DNA of 64,000 nt from UBA4421 sp028228615 (GTDB lineage Bacteria; Pseudomonadota; Gammaproteobacteria; Pseudomonadales; Azotimanducaceae). Positions 35,374-44,289 of this stretch are shown piece by piece (position 1 is the first letter of the stretch; each line of letters starts with the position of its first letter). A model generated the notes under the pieces. That model did not search any database and had not been told where the DNA came from. It saw nothing but the letters and a program-made list of their open reading frames with translations. The translations under genes were made by a program, and so were the position numbers. The stretch is from NCBI GenBank assembly GCA_028228615.1, contig JAOJBS010000003.1, positions 1 to 64,000 of the forward strand. Direction: 5' to 3'.

Positions 35374-35717
35374 TGAACCAATTTGAAAGTATTTTACAGC
35401 GCGAGAAAGAGGCCGAATATCACCTGCAAAATAGCGAGTTGTTCGCCTTTGCCGTCATGGCGAAAATCGCTTCCCAGCGTTCTAAGCGCAAATTGCAGAA
35501 AATCATTTTCTCAATCGCCTTAGTTAATCTCTTAATGGTTGGAATATTTTTCATTAACCCCGGCAACCCTATAGACAACGCATTTGGCTGGATCTTCACC
35601 GTAGCGCTGCAGGCAATATTTCAAATCGCTCAGTCAGCTCTGGCGCTGAGCATAACCATAGGCATTGGCTTGCTGCTGGGCGCATTGGGTTTTATCGGGT
35701 TACGGTCTCGGCAATAG
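35373..35717 (+). CDS. Small membrane protein, possible anti-sigma partner
   Basis: 114 residues: a charged N-terminal segment (about 1-45, ILQREKEAEYHLQNSELFAF) then a TM helix (about 50-68) and one or two more (75-110). The charged cytosolic N-terminus plus membrane anchors, and the TAATG overlap with the sigma gene, suit an anti-sigma factor, but there is no ZAS motif (no HxxxCxxC). Role is inferred from position only. Confidence 0.6.
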   Translation: MNQFESILQREKEAEYHLQNSELFAFAVMAKIASQRSKRKLQKIIFSIALVNLLMVGIFFINPGNPIDNAFGWIFTVALQAIFQIAQSALALSITIGIGLLLGALGFIGLRSRQ

Positions 35718-35873
35718 CTCAATCTGACACCGCCCCTGGCAGGCAGCGGGCGCGTTGATCCCGCCTGTGACTTGCGATCAATCTCGCTGTCCGCAGCGTT
35801 GGAACATTCTCCGCATAGTTTTGACACATTACAGGGTGTGACATACTCAGTGCTTAACTATTGGAGAATAATA

Positions 35874-36170
35874 ATGAGCGCAGACGGCACTTGGACAACC
35901 ACCATCAATACGCCTATGGGCGCACAAACCGGTACGCTGGTAATGACAACCAACGGCGATGAGCTCAGCGGTTCCATGCAAAGCCCTCAGGGCGAGATGG
36001 CCATTGCTGACGGCAAGGCCGACGGTGACAACTTGTCTTGGACTACCAGCATCACTTCACCCATGCCGATGAACCTAGAATTCTCTGCAACGGTTGCAGG
36101 AGATGAGATCACGGGGTCTGTAAAGTTGGGTGCTTTCGGCAACGCCGAATTCAAGGGCACACGCGCCTAA
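35874..36170 (+). CDS. Small beta-strand-rich protein, function unknown
   Basis: 98 residues. It alternates short strands and turns (GTWTTTINTPMGAQTGTLVM and AEFKGTRA), with no signal peptide, and resembles a small calycin/lipocalin-like half-barrel. No family is named. GGAGA lies about 7 nt before ATG 35874. It ends 35 nt before the carboxyltransferase gene on the same strand and may be in its transcript. Confidence 0.65.
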   Translation: MSADGTWTTTINTPMGAQTGTLVMTTNGDELSGSMQSPQGEMAIADGKADGDNLSWTTSITSPMPMNLEFSATVAGDEITGSVKLGAFGNAEFKGTRA

Positions 36171-36205
36171 AAAAAATCATCTGGGGACATTAAGAGGAGA
36201 GAGAT

Positions 36206-37756
36206 GTGAGTTGGGACAAAGAAATTGAAGAAATGCACAGTCGGGCAGCGTTGGCGTTCAAAATGGGCGGCGAAGAAAAAGTCGCCCGGCAACACGAGTT
36301 CAATAAACTCACCATCCGCGAGCGCATTGGCAAAATTGCTGACAGCGAAACTTTCCACGAAATCGGCACCCTGGCTGGTGTTGGCGAGTACGACGAAGAC
36401 GGCAAATTAATCGCCTTCACGCCCTCTAACTTCGTTTTTGGCACAGCAGACATTGATGATCGTCCGATCATTTTGTCCGGCGATGACTTCACTGTTAGAG
36501 GTGGCTCTGCAGATGCGTCCATTTCCGGCAAACGGACCAGAGCAGAGGGTTTAGCTGCCGAACTGCGCTTACCGCACATCCGTTTAATTGACGGCATGGG
36601 CGGCGGCGGCTCGGTGAAAACCATTGAAACCGCCGGGCGCACCTACATTCCAGAGCTACGCGGTTGGGAAACTGTGGTCTCGCACCTTTCCATAGCTCCC
36701 TCAGTGTCCCTTGCCCTAGGCTCAGTTGCAGGCATGGGTGCTGCACGGGTGGCCACATCGCACTACTCAGTGATTGTTAAAGACAGCGCGCAAATGATGA
36801 TCGCTGGTCCAGCATTAGTGGACTGGGCGAGCTTGGGCGACGTCAGCAAAGAGGAATTGGGATCCTACAAAATCCACACGCGCAACGGCGCCATTGACGA
36901 CGTTGCCGACACTGAAGAAGAAGCCTTTGCCATGGCGCGACAGTTTTTGTCCTACCTGCCCAGCAGCGTGGATGAGTTGCCGCCTGTCATTGAATGCACA
37001 GATGACCCCAAACGCGAAGACGAAGCTTTGCTCAGCCTTGTACCCAAAGAGCCAAGACAAGTTTACAAAATGCACAAACTGCTAGAATCCGTTTGCGATG
37101 AAGGCTCGTTTTTCGAGATGGGACGTAAGTGGGGTCGCTCGCTGATCACAGGATTAGCGCGCTTTAACGGAATTCCTGTGGCAGTGTTTGCAGAAAATCC
37201 ACGAATTTACGGCGGCGCTTGGACAGCGGATTCGTGCCGCAAACTTATCCGCTTACTAGACTTAGCCTCTACCTTTCACCTTCCGGTTATCCACTTGGAA
37301 GACTGCCCCGGATTCTTAATTGGAAAGCAATCTGAGGAGGAGGCCACCATTCGCTATGGCTCAGCTGCACTGGCGGCCCTTGGTCAACTGACGACACCAT
37401 TTTGCTGCGTGGTTATCCGCAAAGCCTTTGGTGTAGCCGGGGCTGGCAACCACAAACCCGGCAGTCATCATTTTCGCGCAGCGTGGCCATCTGGTGACTG
37501 GGGTTCACTGCCTATCGAAGGCGGCATAGAAGTGGCTTATAAGGCAGAAATTGCGGCGTCAGAAAATCCCGATGCGCACCTTGCGAAAATCAAAGAGCGT
37601 TTAAACAATTTACGCTCGCCCTACCGCTCGGCTGAATTCTTTGAGATTGAAGAGATTATCGATCCGAGAAAAACTCGCGCCTACCTCTGCCAGTGGGCAA
37701 AACTTGCCCAGCGCGCACTACGTACAGACCCACCTAACTTTGGCTACCGCCCTTAA
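36206..37756 (+). CDS. Acyl-CoA carboxylase carboxyltransferase subunit
   Basis: 516 residues, PccB/MccB-like. N-terminal domain with EEKVARQHEFNKLTIRERI and a glycine-rich oxyanion region (GMGGGGSVKTI), C-terminal domain with CPGFLIGKQSEEEATIRYG and GVAGAGNHKPGSHHF. It moves CO2 from biotin to an acyl-CoA. Its biotin-carboxylase partner is not next to it; the only biotin-bearing protein in the window is the fused enzyme at 20013-23381, which has its own carboxyltransferase. GTG start with GGAGAG before it. A phosphatase gene follows 12 nt later on the same strand. Confidence 0.9.
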   Translation: MSWDKEIEEMHSRAALAFKMGGEEKVARQHEFNKLTIRERIGKIADSETFHEIGTLAGVGEYDEDGKLIAFTPSNFVFGTADIDDRPIILSGDDFTVRGGSADASISGKRTRAEGLAAELRLPHIRLIDGMGGGGSVKTIETAGRTYIPELRGWETVVSHLSIAPSVSLALGSVAGMGAARVATSHYSVIVKDSAQMMIAGPALVDWASLGDVSKEELGSYKIHTRNGAIDDVADTEEEAFAMARQFLSYLPSSVDELPPVIECTDDPKREDEALLSLVPKEPRQVYKMHKLLESVCDEGSFFEMGRKWGRSLITGLARFNGIPVAVFAENPRIYGGAWTADSCRKLIRLLDLASTFHLPVIHLEDCPGFLIGKQSEEEATIRYGSAALAALGQLTTPFCCVVIRKAFGVAGAGNHKPGSHHFRAAWPSGDWGSLPIEGGIEVAYKAEIAASENPDAHLAKIKERLNNLRSPYRSAEFFEIEEIIDPRKTRAYLCQWAKLAQRALRTDPPNFGYRP

Positions 37757-37768
37757 CGAGAAGTATTT

Positions 37769-38455
37769 ATGACCCAGTATCGACAGCACAGCTATCAAGC
37801 GCCCGAAGGCGCAACACAAGTTATTTTAGTGCGCCACGGCGAATCTAGAGCCGCATCTGCTGAAAACCCGTTCCCACTTGTAGGCGGACATGGTGACCCT
37901 GAGCTTCATGCCAATGGGGAGCAACAGGCAGAACTGGTGGGCCAACGCCTTAAAGACGAAGATATTAATGCCATTTATGTCACAGACCTACAAAGAACCC
38001 AGCAAACAGCCGCCCCGCTTTGCAAACATCTAGGTTTGACGCCTATCGTTGAAGCCGGTCTTAAAGAAGTATTTTTGGGTGAATGGGAAGGCGGCATTAT
38101 GCGCATACGCGCAGCGGCCGGTGACCCCATCTTCACGCAAATGCAGGAACAACAGCGTTGGGACGTAATACCTGGCGCTGAGAGTTGGGAGACATTGAAC
38201 ACGCGCGTAATGGCCGGTCTAACACGGATTCACAAAGCGCACCCAAACCAGAAAGTAGTGGCCGTAGTTCATGGCGGGGTTATTGGGCATATTATTGCCA
38301 AGGCCAGTGGCGCCCAGCCCTTCGCCTTTAATGGCGCGGACAATGGCTCGATCTCGCGGATTGTTATAAACGGCGACGAGATTAAGGTACGCGCTTTTAA
38401 TGACAATGCCCATGTGAACAGTACCCTCCACGATGGCAGTGGTCTGCTGACTTAA
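37769..38455 (+). CDS. Histidine phosphatase (phosphoglycerate mutase) family protein
   Basis: 228 residues. The catalytic RHG motif is in ILVRHGESRAA; the second histidine is in AVVHGGVIGHI. Members are phosphatases or mutases acting on small phosphorylated compounds. The position 12 nt after the carboxyltransferase gene suggests co-transcription; the substrate is not evident. The ATG follows GAGAAG. Confidence 0.88.
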   Translation: MTQYRQHSYQAPEGATQVILVRHGESRAASAENPFPLVGGHGDPELHANGEQQAELVGQRLKDEDINAIYVTDLQRTQQTAAPLCKHLGLTPIVEAGLKEVFLGEWEGGIMRIRAAAGDPIFTQMQEQQRWDVIPGAESWETLNTRVMAGLTRIHKAHPNQKVVAVVHGGVIGHIIAKASGAQPFAFNGADNGSISRIVINGDEIKVRAFNDNAHVNSTLHDGSGLLT

Positions 38456-38504
38456 CCCTAGTATTCGGAAGCAGGCTAAACGGCCGGATAAAGCTCTTAG
38501 AGAG

Positions 38505-38524
38505 AGGCCCCTAATCAGGGGCCT
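38505..38524. terminator. GC-rich hairpin between convergent genes
   Basis: Perfect 7-bp stem AGGCCCC/GGGGCCT with loop TAATCA. There is no U tract, so it may be a weak or factor-aided terminator for the phosphatase gene, whose stop is 49 nt upstream. Confidence 0.5.
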
Positions 38525-38595
38525 AAGCAAAACCCTGAAGATTGGTCTCTCTAACGCTTACCGTTCTGAACTTCCTGCCCTCTGAATATAATCCT

Positions 38596-38619
38596 AGATC
38601 TAACCCCAGATCTAATCCC
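38596..38619. repeat. 12-bp tandem repeat
   Basis: Two copies of AGATCTAACCCC, the second with one mismatch (AGATCTAATCCC), in the spacer between two convergent genes. Confidence 0.9.
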
Positions 38620-38625
38620 AAAAAC

Positions 38626-39465
38626 CTAACCCCTAGACCCGAGTATCTGCGCTATCACCTGATCTAGATCGGCACTAGGCTGGTCCTTTAGATCTGCCAT
38701 GCTGGCAAAAATATCTGCGGCCCCTTGGTGAAAGTCTCCCGACAGCCCTTGGGCTTTAAAGGTCTCGCTGATTTCTAACATTTCACCCGCAAAGCGCCAT
38801 GCCTTGGGCGAGGTAACTTTGGCGGTTACATCGCTGCGTTGATTCAGTCCCGGTTGCGAAATATCCCACTCCGCCTTAAGCACTTCACTTATACCACTGC
38901 TCGCCGCCAGAGCATTCACTGCTAAGAGTAATGCACTAGAACCTTTTGAATGCGCGGCGTAGGCCACTTTCAATGCTGACGCTGCAACCATTGAATTGGC
39001 GTGATCTGATGCTGGTAAAGCGATTGCCTGAAGAAAGCCCTGAGTAAACCAACTCGCCACTTTGGCTGCGTGCTGTCCAGATAAATACAGCCGCGTGGTA
39101 CCGGCGCTTAACGCGGGCGGGCCGATGATTCCGCCGTCGACATAAGCACCAGCACCAAATATTTGCGCAATTTCATTTGCGCTATTCGGCGCAATGGCGT
39201 TGGCATCAATGTAGAGACCATCAAACGCTGTGGCAAAAACGGCTTGTGCTTGAGCAATGGCGGCGTCTGGGGGGCAGATACTGATTAGACCATCGGCCCA
39301 GACGGCCAAATCATCTAAGGCTGCGAATGTCTCAAACTGTTTAGCTCTATTGCGGCTGTCAGCGCTACGGCCTTCACTGACCCAGCCCACCTCGTGAGCA
39401 CTTGCCAATAAACTCAAACCAATAGATGCCCCCATTGCGCCAGGGTGGAGTATGCCAATACGCAT
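38626..39465 (-). CDS. NAD(P)-binding DUF1932-type dehydrogenase (6-phosphogluconate dehydrogenase-like)
   Basis: 279 residues. The Rossmann N-terminus reads MRIGILHPGAMGASIGLSLL; the C-terminal half has the DUF1932 features (SSALLLAVNALAASSGISEVL). A 3-hydroxyacid dehydrogenase-type reaction is likely; the substrate is unknown. Its ATG is separated by one base (TAA-C-ATG) from the stop of the M20 amidohydrolase gene upstream, so the two are coupled. Confidence 0.8.
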   Translation of the reverse strand: MRIGILHPGAMGASIGLSLLASAHEVGWVSEGRSADSRNRAKQFETFAALDDLAVWADGLISICPPDAAIAQAQAVFATAFDGLYIDANAIAPNSANEIAQIFGAGAYVDGGIIGPPALSAGTTRLYLSGQHAAKVASWFTQGFLQAIALPASDHANSMVAASALKVAYAAHSKGSSALLLAVNALAASSGISEVLKAEWDISQPGLNQRSDVTAKVTSPKAWRFAGEMLEISETFKAQGLSGDFHQGAADIFASMADLKDQPSADLDQVIAQILGSRG

Positions 39466-39466
39466 G

Positions 39467-40924
39467 TTAGCGCCGGTAATCTAACGGTGGCTGACGGTCG
39501 CCAAGCAGCGCCGAGTATTTGAAATCTTTGCCCTGCGCACGCTTTAACTCATCTGTGGCGGCGTCAATGGTGGCCGGATTTTGCAACAAATCCACAGCGG
39601 TTTTGGCCAACAGCTTAGTGGCCAAATGCATGCCTTTATGGCCAATACTGGTGCCTCCCGCTGCCACCGCCTGCCAACTGTGGGCCGGTGTACCCGGCAC
39701 CCATGTTGCTGTTCTAAAACCTACCGTGGGCACAAGCCAGCTCACATCACCCACATCCGTTGAACCCATGCCTTGGCGGAATTTATAAGGTTGAATTTGT
39801 GTTTGTGAGCCCAGTGCCTTTCTCGCACCGGGCAATGATTGGCGAATTTCTTCGGCAAACTTTTGCTCTTGGGGACTGTAGTTAACACCCCCTAACTTAA
39901 GCATGTTGTCGTAAACCAATCGTGACAATGTATAATTTGGCAACACTGCGTAATTGCCGTGCATTACTTCAATATCTACCTGCGTGTCTGTGCCCAAGGC
40001 GGCGGCTTTTGCGGCGGTTGATACGCGCTCAAACAACTTCACCACCTGCTCTTTTTCTGGATGTCTGACGTAGTAATAAACTTGCGCACGTTCAGGAACA
40101 ATATTTGGGGCGTCGCCGCCGTCGGTAATTACATAGTGAATGCGGCTGGTTTGCGGCACGTGTTCGCGCATCAAGTTCACCATATAGTTCATGGCTTCAA
40201 CGCCATCTAACGCTGAACGCCCCCGGTCAGGTGCAGAGGCTGCATGGGCTGCCTGTCCATGAAAGGTAAAGCGTCCAGACTTGTTCGCCGTACTGCTAGA
40301 AGGCGAGGCCGAATTGCTGTCACCTGGGTGCCAGTGCAGTACCACATCTACATCGTCAAATACGCCAGCTCTGGCTAAATAGACTTTGCCAGAACCCCCC
40401 TCTTCTGCAGGTGTGCCCACCAGCTTAATGGTGCCTGGTGTACCGGTTTCGTCTAACCACTTAGCTAATGCAACAGCTGCTGTGGTTGATGCTGCACCAA
40501 ACAGGTGGTGACCGCAGGCATGGCCAGCAGCGTCTTGCTTGGTGATCTGGCGAGTAGCTACCGCGCCTTGATTCAACCCGGGCAGAGCGTCAAATTCAGC
40601 CAGAATCGCAATGGTTGGGCCGCCGCTGCCGTAGGTTGCAACAAAGGCGGTGGGAATATCTGCAACTTTCTGCACCACATCAAATTCATGTTCGCCCAGA
40701 TAATCCTGCAGCGACTGACTACTGCGGATCTCCAGATAGCCCATCTCGGCTAGCTGCCAAAGCTCATCTGCAATGGCGACAGACCGCTCGCGCTGGCTTT
40801 CAACCAACTCAATAACCCTTTGGGTGTGAGCAGATGAATGCCCTTGTGAACCTGACTGTGCAACCGCCCAGCCACTAACAAGGGATAACACTAAAACTGA
40901 GCATCCAAGCCGAAAATCAGTCAT
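39467..40924 (-). CDS. Exported M20-family amidohydrolase (AbgB-like)
   Basis: 485 residues. Signal peptide with cleavage near AVA-QSG. Metal-binding and catalytic residues lie in HACGHHLFGAAST and the EEGGSG glutamates; the dimerisation domain follows. M20 members remove acyl or aminobenzoyl groups from amides; AbgB-type enzymes act on p-aminobenzoyl-glutamate. Likely periplasmic here. Tandem terminator-like hairpins separate it from the serine hydrolase gene upstream, so it has its own promoter. The DUF1932 gene follows directly. Confidence 0.88.
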   Translation of the reverse strand: MTDFRLGCSVLVLSLVSGWAVAQSGSQGHSSAHTQRVIELVESQRERSVAIADELWQLAEMGYLEIRSSQSLQDYLGEHEFDVVQKVADIPTAFVATYGSGGPTIAILAEFDALPGLNQGAVATRQITKQDAAGHACGHHLFGAASTTAAVALAKWLDETGTPGTIKLVGTPAEEGGSGKVYLARAGVFDDVDVVLHWHPGDSNSASPSSSTANKSGRFTFHGQAAHAASAPDRGRSALDGVEAMNYMVNLMREHVPQTSRIHYVITDGGDAPNIVPERAQVYYYVRHPEKEQVVKLFERVSTAAKAAALGTDTQVDIEVMHGNYAVLPNYTLSRLVYDNMLKLGGVNYSPQEQKFAEEIRQSLPGARKALGSQTQIQPYKFRQGMGSTDVGDVSWLVPTVGFRTATWVPGTPAHSWQAVAAGGTSIGHKGMHLATKLLAKTAVDLLQNPATIDAATDELKRAQGKDFKYSALLGDRQPPLDYRR

Positions 40925-40941
40925 TTCTTTCTCCTAGCACC

Positions 40942-40997
40942 AAACAAAAGACGCCAAGTGGCGTCTAGCTTCAAACGAAAGACACCGAAGGGCGTCT
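40942..40997 (-). terminator. Tandem terminator-like hairpins
   Basis: Two near-copies of one 26-nt element: AGACGCC-AAGT-GGCGTCT (40949-40966) and AGACACC-GAAG-GGCGTCT (40980-40997). On the minus strand each stem is followed by T-rich sequence (TTTTGTTTG and TTTCGTTTG), and the second has a CTTCGG loop. They terminate the serine hydrolase gene that ends at 41044. Confidence 0.75.
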
Positions 40998-41043
40998 AAA
41001 CAGACTTAGTCACAGAACCGGGCGCGTTAGCCCCACCTGTTGC

Positions 41044-42195
41044 CTATGCCATGCACTCTGCTGCCAAGGTGCTTATAGCCACCCCACGACTGCCTTGGCG
41101 GATGCCGTTGCGATCATGACCTGGCGTTACATAGGCGAGCGATAGGCCGGTTTCTGGGTCTGCCCACGCCAACTGCCCACCCGCGCCATTGTGGCCAAAG
41201 GCGGAGGGTGAATTTGAGCGACCAAAGCCTCTAAAGCGGCGGCTGTCATCGCCACTTATAATCAGCCCTAAGGCTCTGTTTGCTGGTTTCTTGAATAGGG
41301 CATCAGTGAAGTCGCCAGAACGAATACGTCGCGCATCTGTCAATGTAGATTCCGGCCACAATGTTGCTTTGTCGTTTCCACCATGTAACAGCGCCTGATA
41401 AAATAGCGCAAGAGCAGAAGCCGTGGCAAAGCCACCCCCACCGGGTACGCCAACGGCGCGAACTTCTAGGCGATTGAAGGCCAAGATAGCAGCCTCAGTT
41501 ACCTCAGTTTCAGGCGGTACCGGCATACCCATCTTGCCGTAGTCTTCAGCGGTGAGTGGGTCACCGACGTAGGCACAAGGTAACGCGCGGTGGTTTTCGG
41601 CGTCGGGCAGGCCCACATAAATGTCGGCTAATCCTAATGCTTCAATAATCCGAGTGCGCACAAAGTCTCTAAACCCCATACCACTGCGACGCTCAATGAG
41701 CTCTGCAATCACCCACATGGAGGAAGACGCGTGATATTCAAACTGTGAACCGGGAGGCCAATTTAGACGCCACCGAGCAAAGCGCGACATACGCGCCTGC
41801 ATATCGTCCCAATCTAATGGCGCAAACGGTGCAGATGGAAACCCTGCTGTGTGAGTAAACAATTGCCCAACCGTCACTTGATCTTTTTCGTTGGCTGCAA
41901 ACTCGGGAATGATGTCTGCCACTAACTCATCTTCACTGAGCTTACCTTCCTGCATAAGCAACCACGCAGCGGAGGAAGTAATTGCTTTAGTGGCGGAAAA
42001 TATACAGGTTAAGGAATCTTCGTTAGCATGACCAAAAGACGCTGACAAGATGACTTTATTGTCTTTCGCTAATGCAATTTGCGCCGCGGGTAGCAAGCCT
42101 TCCTCCACCTCTTTTGCCGCCCGTGTTAGTAGCTGCTCGACTTTATCTACGGACAGGCCGTTAGCTTTTAGGGTGTCTATTTCAGCTTCGTTCAT
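41044..42195 (-). CDS. Serine hydrolase, class C beta-lactamase fold
   Basis: 383 residues. The SxxK motif is SATK (67-70). The usual YxN is represented by FEYHAS and the third motif by HNGAGGQLAW, so it is an esterase or peptidase-type (EstB-like) member rather than a resistance enzyme. GGGAG lies 6 nt before ATG 42195; the frame extends to 42249 without support. It has no clear signal peptide. Followed by two hairpin terminators. Confidence 0.85.
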   Translation of the reverse strand: MNEAEIDTLKANGLSVDKVEQLLTRAAKEVEEGLLPAAQIALAKDNKVILSASFGHANEDSLTCIFSATKAITSSAAWLLMQEGKLSEDELVADIIPEFAANEKDQVTVGQLFTHTAGFPSAPFAPLDWDDMQARMSRFARWRLNWPPGSQFEYHASSSMWVIAELIERRSGMGFRDFVRTRIIEALGLADIYVGLPDAENHRALPCAYVGDPLTAEDYGKMGMPVPPETEVTEAAILAFNRLEVRAVGVPGGGGFATASALALFYQALLHGGNDKATLWPESTLTDARRIRSGDFTDALFKKPANRALGLIISGDDSRRFRGFGRSNSPSAFGHNGAGGQLAWADPETGLSLAYVTPGHDRNGIRQGSRGVAISTLAAECMA

Positions 42196-42348
42196 TTGTA
42201 TCTCCCGTTTGAATACATGGGCGTATCTAGGTTTAGCCGCAGACATCACACCGTGTTCTATTCTTTAAAGGCCATTAACCGGCGTTGCTAGCGTCTTTCT
42301 AATCTCGCCTCACATTAGAACTCCATTAAAGAGCGAATTACGCCAACA

Positions 42349-42396
42349 TTCAATTTGCCTTTCAAGTCGCCTTTCAATTCGCCTTTCAATTTGACA
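42349..42396. repeat. 12-bp tandem repeat, four copies
   Basis: Units TTCAATTTGCCT, TTCAAGTCGCCT, TTCAATTCGCCT and TTCAATTTGACA. They lie in the 335-nt gene-free stretch 42196-42530 between the divergent serine hydrolase and cysteine-synthase-like genes. Besides the repeat only promoter-sized flanks remain. Confidence 0.92.
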
Positions 42397-42530
42397 TTCA
42401 GCTGGCGAGAATTATTTTCAAAGCGAATCAATGAAGGTGGCCTAAACAAGGTCATTTGCTTTAGGCCATTTACTCAAGTGCAAGGGTCACCCTAGAATAG
42501 CCTGCTGTATTTTGAATTTTCGGAAATTTT

Positions 42531-43511
42531 ATGCCCATCCTCAACGGACTCACCGGCTCTATTGGAAACACCCCGCTCATAAGAATAGACAGCCTGTCCG
42601 AAGAAACGGGCTGCGAAATTTTGGGCAAAGCAGAATTTATGAATCCGGGTGGCTCAGTAAAAGATAGGGCCGCGCTGTGGATGATAGAAGCTGCCGAGGC
42701 CAGTGGCGCGCTGAAGCAAGGCGGCACGGTGGTTGAAGGCACAGCCGGCAACACGGGTATAGGCCTTGCCCACGTTTGTAACAGCCGCGGCTACAAGACC
42801 ATTATTTATATGCCCGACAATCAGTCCACAGAAAAGGTCAATCTGCTGCGCACCCTAGGCGCTGAAGTGCGCGTTGTGCCCACTGTTCCCTATGCCAACG
42901 AAGACAATTTTCAGAAGCAGGCGGGCAGATATGCAGCCACACTAGACAACGCTATTTGGGCCAATCAGTTCGACAACACGGCCAATGCTTTGTCTCACTA
43001 TGAATCTACTGGCCCAGAAATTTGGGCGCAGACTGATGGCAAAGTGGATGTGTTCACCTGCGCCGTGGGTACTGGCGGCACCCTAGCCGGTACATCTGCC
43101 TACCTGAAAGAACAAAACTCAAACATGCAGATTATTTTGGCTGACCCCATAGGCAGCGCACTGTATAACTGGGTCAGCACCGGTGAAGCCACCATGACCC
43201 CCGGGCCGTCCATCACAGAGGGCATTGGCAACTCTCGCATCACAGAAAACCTGAAACAGGCTGTAATAGACAGCGCGGTACAAGTAACAGACCAAGAAAT
43301 GGTGGACATGGTTTACCGACTACTGCGCGAAGACGGTTGGTTCTTTGGTTCTAGCTCTGGCATTAACTTAGGCGCCGCAGTGAAAGCTGCCAAAACTTTG
43401 GGCCCCGGTCACACGATTGTCACAATTCTTTGCGATGATGGCGGCAAGTATCAGTCTCGCCTTTACAACGATGAATTCCTTGCGGAAAAAGGCCTAACAA
43501 GCCCAAGCTAA
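42531..43511 (+). CDS. PLP-dependent cysteine synthase/cystathionine beta-synthase family protein
   Basis: 326 residues. The PLP lysine lies in FMNPGGSVKDRAALWM; the phosphate-binding loop is GTAGNTGIG and the glycine loop CAVGTGGTLAG. The family makes cysteine from O-acetylserine and sulfide, or a related beta-replacement. The local CysZ-like and MetY genes are elsewhere in the window. Start ATG with only a weak purine stretch before it. Monocistronic; the Fur gene starts 175 nt later. Confidence 0.9.
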   Translation: MPILNGLTGSIGNTPLIRIDSLSEETGCEILGKAEFMNPGGSVKDRAALWMIEAAEASGALKQGGTVVEGTAGNTGIGLAHVCNSRGYKTIIYMPDNQSTEKVNLLRTLGAEVRVVPTVPYANEDNFQKQAGRYAATLDNAIWANQFDNTANALSHYESTGPEIWAQTDGKVDVFTCAVGTGGTLAGTSAYLKEQNSNMQIILADPIGSALYNWVSTGEATMTPGPSITEGIGNSRITENLKQAVIDSAVQVTDQEMVDMVYRLLREDGWFFGSSSGINLGAAVKAAKTLGPGHTIVTILCDDGGKYQSRLYNDEFLAEKGLTSPS

Positions 43512-43686
43512 TTAAACATAGTCCAATTTTACCAAAGTTTAGAGACGCAAACGCGCACTCAAAACGCGCTTCACAGCTGTCTTTTTTGTCACCATCAACA
43601 AGGCGCAGACTGAGGTGGTAAAGCGGCCCAAGGCCAAGTATCGTTCGTTTTCAGTACGCCCTATTACATATTTACAGGACATCTAA

Positions 43687-44097
43687 GTGCCCGGATTAGA
43701 CCTCAAAAAAGCAGGCCTCAAAGTTACCTTACCAAGACTTAAAGTTTTGGAAGTATTAGAAGGTTCAACACCTCACCATATGAGCGCCGAGGACGTCTAC
43801 AAGCAGCTACTGAGTTCTGATGAAACCGTTGGCCTAGCCACGGTTTACAGAGTGCTCACGCAATTTGAATCCGCAGGCATTGTCGACAAGCATAATTTCG
43901 ATGACGGTCATTCGGTGTACGAGCTAGCTGCTGAACGACACCATGACCACATGGTTGACGTGGACAATGGCCACGTCACCGAATTCGTAAACGAGCGCAT
44001 TGAGGCGCTACAACACGAAATTGCCGAAGAACACGGCTATGAATTGGTACACCATGAACTGGTGCTCTACGTGCGTAAGAAAGACAAGTCCGACTAA
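43687..44097 (+). CDS. fur: Ferric uptake regulator (Fur)
   Basis: 136 residues, normal for Fur. N-terminal winged HTH (KVTLPRLKVLEVLE, ATVYRVLTQFESAGIV), then the metal-binding HHDHM motif and the C-terminal HGYELVHHELVLYV. It lacks any cysteine: the position of the usual CxxC zinc site reads VDVDNG. It represses iron-uptake genes with Fe2+. GTG start with AGGACATCTAA spacing before it. It is not next to recN or bamE, where fur often lies in related genomes (family knowledge). Confidence 0.92.
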   Translation: MPGLDLKKAGLKVTLPRLKVLEVLEGSTPHHMSAEDVYKQLLSSDETVGLATVYRVLTQFESAGIVDKHNFDDGHSVYELAAERHHDHMVDVDNGHVTEFVNERIEALQHEIAEEHGYELVHHELVLYVRKKDKSD

Positions 44098-44147
44098 CAG
44101 CCACACCGCCTAGGCAGTGTAGCGCTCGGGGTTTTGGGTTCTAGTTG

Positions 44148-44173
44148 TGAGTTCTTGTTATGAGTTCTTGTTA
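44148..44173. repeat. 13-bp tandem repeat
   Basis: Two perfect copies of TGAGTTCTTGTTA after the Fur gene. The unit shares TGAGTTCT with the repeat at 29671-29696. Confidence 0.95.
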
Positions 44174-44289
44174 TACGTTTTGCGCTTGCTCGAGGCCACT
44201 TACCTGGGCGGGCGTGAGCCGGCCTTGAATCAGCAATGCTTGCTGGACCGAAACCTCTCTTCCTATTTGATCATCGCTTTTAATGGCCG

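Noticed and set aside
42349..42396. CRISPR-like array
   Set aside because: Copies are directly adjacent with no unique spacers and only 12 bp long; same for the other tandem repeats.
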